This document shows positions 5,268-6,309 of a stretch of DNA of 6,309 nucleotides, in pieces. The stretch is taken from NCBI GenBank assembly GCA_927798255.1, contig CAKMMH010000111.1, positions 1-6,309 on the forward strand, given 5' to 3'. A program made the position numbers and the translations under genes. Numbering within the stretch: the stretch's first letter is position 1; each line of letters starts with the position of its first letter. The notes below the pieces were generated by a model. That model did no database searches and was not told where the DNA came from. It saw only the letters and a program-made list of their open reading frames with translations. This DNA comes from an uncultured bacterium. Lineage in GTDB: Bacteria; Bdellovibrionota_C; UBA2361; CAKMMH01.

Positions 5268-5300
5268 AAAAAATTCCCACTTCCAAAAAAGAAGTGGGAA
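5268..5300 (-). terminator. Strong Rho-independent terminator of the minus-strand orphan gene
   Basis: A perfect 10-bp inverted repeat, TTCCCACTTC (5274-5283) with GAAGTGGGAA (5291-5300), encloses a 7-nt loop. Read on the minus strand it is followed by T6 (plus-strand A-run 5268-5273). On the plus strand no T-run follows. It lies about 90 bp beyond the stop of the gene at 5390-5725. Confidence 0.8.
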
Positions 5301-5389
5301 CTTTGGGTATACTCTTGCCCTTTTAACCGTTAATGAAAAAACACTCTTTGAAGCGATCCTTTTTCTACCGCTTCTTAGAGACAATAAAC

Positions 5390-5725
5390 TCACGCTCGCT
5401 TAAGAAACTCAACGAGCGCGCTCGCGAAATCAATCGCGATGTCCTTTGTCGAGCTTGTCGCAGGATAAGGAGTCGTGACATTGATAATCACTGAGTTCTT
5501 CTTACCCTTTTTAATGTCACAATAATCTTGATACTCCTTAATCAAACTATTAACAAAGCCATCATCAATGGGACAGCGCATATACAATTTGAAAGTCGGT
5601 TTTCCTTGTTTGTAAAACAGCAACCCTTGATAAGATTCGAGGTATTTCTTCCTTGAAATACCTGCTTTTTTCCAGTCTTTATGGCTAACAACAGATAGCC
5701 ATTCGACAAAGTGAATGTCGCGCAC
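5390..5725 (-). CDS. Orphan hypothetical protein, probably horizontally acquired
   Basis: The 111-residue soluble protein starts at GTG (5723-5725) with AGGAG (5735-5739 on the complement) 9 bp upstream, and stops at TGA. I do not recognise the family. The N-terminal third is basic and aromatic (VEWLSVV, HKDWKKAGISRKKYLE). A middle strand FKLYMRCPIDDGFVNSLI is followed by a basic KKGKKNSV, then INVTTPYPATSSTKD and a C-terminal helix IAIDFASALVEFLK. No signal peptide, membrane segment or Cys pair is seen. The 3' part is much richer in G+C than the neighbouring genes (31 of 60 in 5401-5460). It is oriented opposite to fliW and the RNA, with its own terminator, which suggests an accessory gene. 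A nucleic-acid-binding role for the basic start is only a guess. Confidence 0.72.
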   Translation of the reverse strand: MRDIHFVEWLSVVSHKDWKKAGISRKKYLESYQGLLFYKQGKPTFKLYMRCPIDDGFVNSLIKEYQDYCDIKKGKKNSVIINVTTPYPATSSTKDIAIDFASALVEFLKRA

Positions 5726-5760
5726 TAAAGGATTCTCCTATTACTAGGTGCCATACTTTT

Positions 5761-5793
5761 TCTTCTGCTCGTGACTAAGTCAAAATCAGAAGA
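5761..5793 (-). promoter_or_regulatory. Nested dyad, candidate operator of the orphan gene
   Basis: Two inverted repeats share one centre at 5777: the inner TGACT-A-AGTCA (5772-5782) and the outer TCTTCTG/CAGAAGA (5761-5767 with 5787-5793), with 4-nt spacers on both sides. It lies 36 bp upstream of the GTG start. On the minus strand the inner dyad contains TTGACT, a -35-like hexamer, though no good -10 is seen at the right distance. Confidence 0.4.
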
Positions 5794-5834
5794 GTACAAC
5801 TTTCATATCTTGCTTTAGAAAGTAACACGAACTT

Positions 5835-5868
5835 AATTAGTAAAAAACAACTAAGTATTTTACTAATT
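5835..5868. repeat. 11-bp perfect inverted repeat
   Basis: AATTAGTAAAA (5835-5845) and TTTTACTAATT (5858-5868) flank a 12-nt spacer. The stem has one G-C pair, so a protein-binding dyad is as likely as an RNA hairpin. It lies between the divergent minus gene and the sigma-54 promoter. The rest of the gene-free stretch 5726-6067 is AT-rich, with the other sites listed here. Confidence 0.45.
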
Positions 5869-5877
5869 CTAAGAATA

Positions 5878-5964
5878 TGTAACTAAAAATTTCCTTAATG
5901 GATTTAAACAAAGCACATTTTCAAAGGCAAGGACTATATCTTATCAAAAAATTGTAACTAAAAA
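5878..5964 (+). repeat. Direct repeat pair upstream of the sigma-54 promoter
   Basis: TGTAACTAAAAA occurs at 5878-5889 and again at 5953-5964, 75 bp apart. The second copy is about 30 bp before the -24 element. They could be activator-binding sites, but the AT-rich background makes chance possible. Confidence 0.25.
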
Positions 5965-5993
5965 AATATTAAAACTTTAAAATAGTTAAAAAT

Positions 5994-6010
5994 TTGGCAT
6001 CATTTATGCA
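5994..6010 (+). promoter_or_regulatory. Sigma-54 (RpoN) -24/-12 promoter
   Basis: TTGGCA (5994-5999) and ATGCA (6006-6010) place the invariant GG (5996-5997) and GC (6008-6009) exactly 10 nt apart, as in the TGGCAC-N5-TTGC consensus. Start is expected near 6021, about 47 nt before the ATG at 6068. It is G+C-richer than the flanking AT desert, which strengthens the call. Sigma-54 controls middle and late flagellar genes in many bacteria. Confidence 0.65.
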
Positions 6011-6067
6011 TTATTTAAGCTATATGGAAATTATTTAACTATTTAATTTATTTAAAAATTTATAATT

Positions 6068-6259
6068 ATGAGATTAAATTTCGATTCTAGCTACAATGAT
6101 ATAACAAAAATTTTTAGATCATTTTCTGATACTAATACAGTAAAAGATTCTAAAAATAATTCATTTTCAGCAACGTTAGAAGATATATTACCAAGTGATA
6201 ATTTCTCTAAAAATACCGAGAAAGAAAGGGGCATTGCAGATAACTCTTTTTCAAAATAA
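6068..6259 (+). CDS. Small hypothetical protein downstream of a sigma-54 promoter
   Basis: The 63-residue product is polar, Ser- and Asn-rich, and probably largely disordered: MRLNFDSSYNDITKIFRSFS at the start, a LEDILPSDNF segment at 37-46, and a Lys/Glu-rich end. It has no recognisable domain, signal peptide or membrane segment. No Shine-Dalgarno precedes the ATG (the upstream bases are all A and T), which weakens the call. Its position about 47 nt after the predicted sigma-54 start supports it. Because csrA-fliW is nearby, it may open a flagellar operon that runs off the right edge. An ATG at 6299 could start the next gene, but too little is visible. Confidence 0.5.
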   Translation: MRLNFDSSYNDITKIFRSFSDTNTVKDSKNNSFSATLEDILPSDNFSKNTEKERGIADNSFSK

Positions 6260-6309
6260 TAATTAAATTAACTTGAAAAAGAAGTAAATATTAAAAATAT
6301 GTATGATTT

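Noticed and set aside
5333..5494. 53-residue Arg-rich plus-strand ORF
   Set aside because: It overlaps the orphan gene on the opposite strand, has no ribosome binding site, and its composition looks like an antisense shadow of CG-rich codons.

Overview
The window is AT-rich bacterial DNA. It carries lysine and arginine biosynthesis genes, signalling genes and flagellar-regulation genes. The csrA-fliW pair and a well-spaced sigma-54 (-24/-12) promoter suggest a motile bacterium with RpoN-linked flagellar control, perhaps Deferribacterota or Desulfobacterota-like. The lineage is an inference and is not fixed by anything here. The code looks standard: Trp is TGG in neighbouring genes, and TGA ends the left-edge gene and the minus-strand gene at 5390-5725.

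Layout. At 1-61 is the last part of an unidentified gene, followed by a bidirectional-looking terminator (141-166). dapB (350-1084) and a short argA-type acetyltransferase gene (1100-1558) form a plus-strand operon. At 1593-2040 is a compact unit: promoter, leader with competing inverted repeats, very strong ribosome binding site, an 82-codon frame broken by one in-frame TGA with a SECIS-like hairpin just after it, and a terminator. A minus-strand operon encodes a STAS-domain protein (2432-2758) and a zinc-ribbon protein (2079-2414). It diverges from an HDOD-domain signalling gene (2910-3821). Next come csrA (3971-4270) and fliW (4280-4765) behind a good sigma-70 promoter.

The stretch 4774-5800 is the most unusual. 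Nucleotides about 4786-5222 have no convincing gene. They are much richer in G+C than their surroundings (88 of 180 bases in 4921-5100 by hand count) and are full of perfect helices, including a 12-bp hairpin. They start after a TATAAT box and end at a T8 tract, as expected for a large non-coding RNA of about 440 nt that I cannot assign to a known family. Beside it, on the minus strand, lies an orphan gene of unfamiliar sequence (5390-5725) with its own ribosome binding site, upstream nested dyad and strong terminator. RNA and orphan gene together look like an accessory insertion between fliW and the next locus. From 5835 to the right end, dyads, a 12-nt direct repeat and a sigma-54 promoter precede a small hypothetical ORF (6068-6259).

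How the parts work together: CsrA is a translational repressor, classically of flagellin mRNA. FliW binds flagellin or CsrA and so links flagellin level to CsrA activity. The HDOD and STAS proteins suggest further signalling. The roles of the RNA, the TGA-containing frame and the orphan gene are unknown. The best candidates for something undescribed are the structured RNA and the TGA-containing unit.
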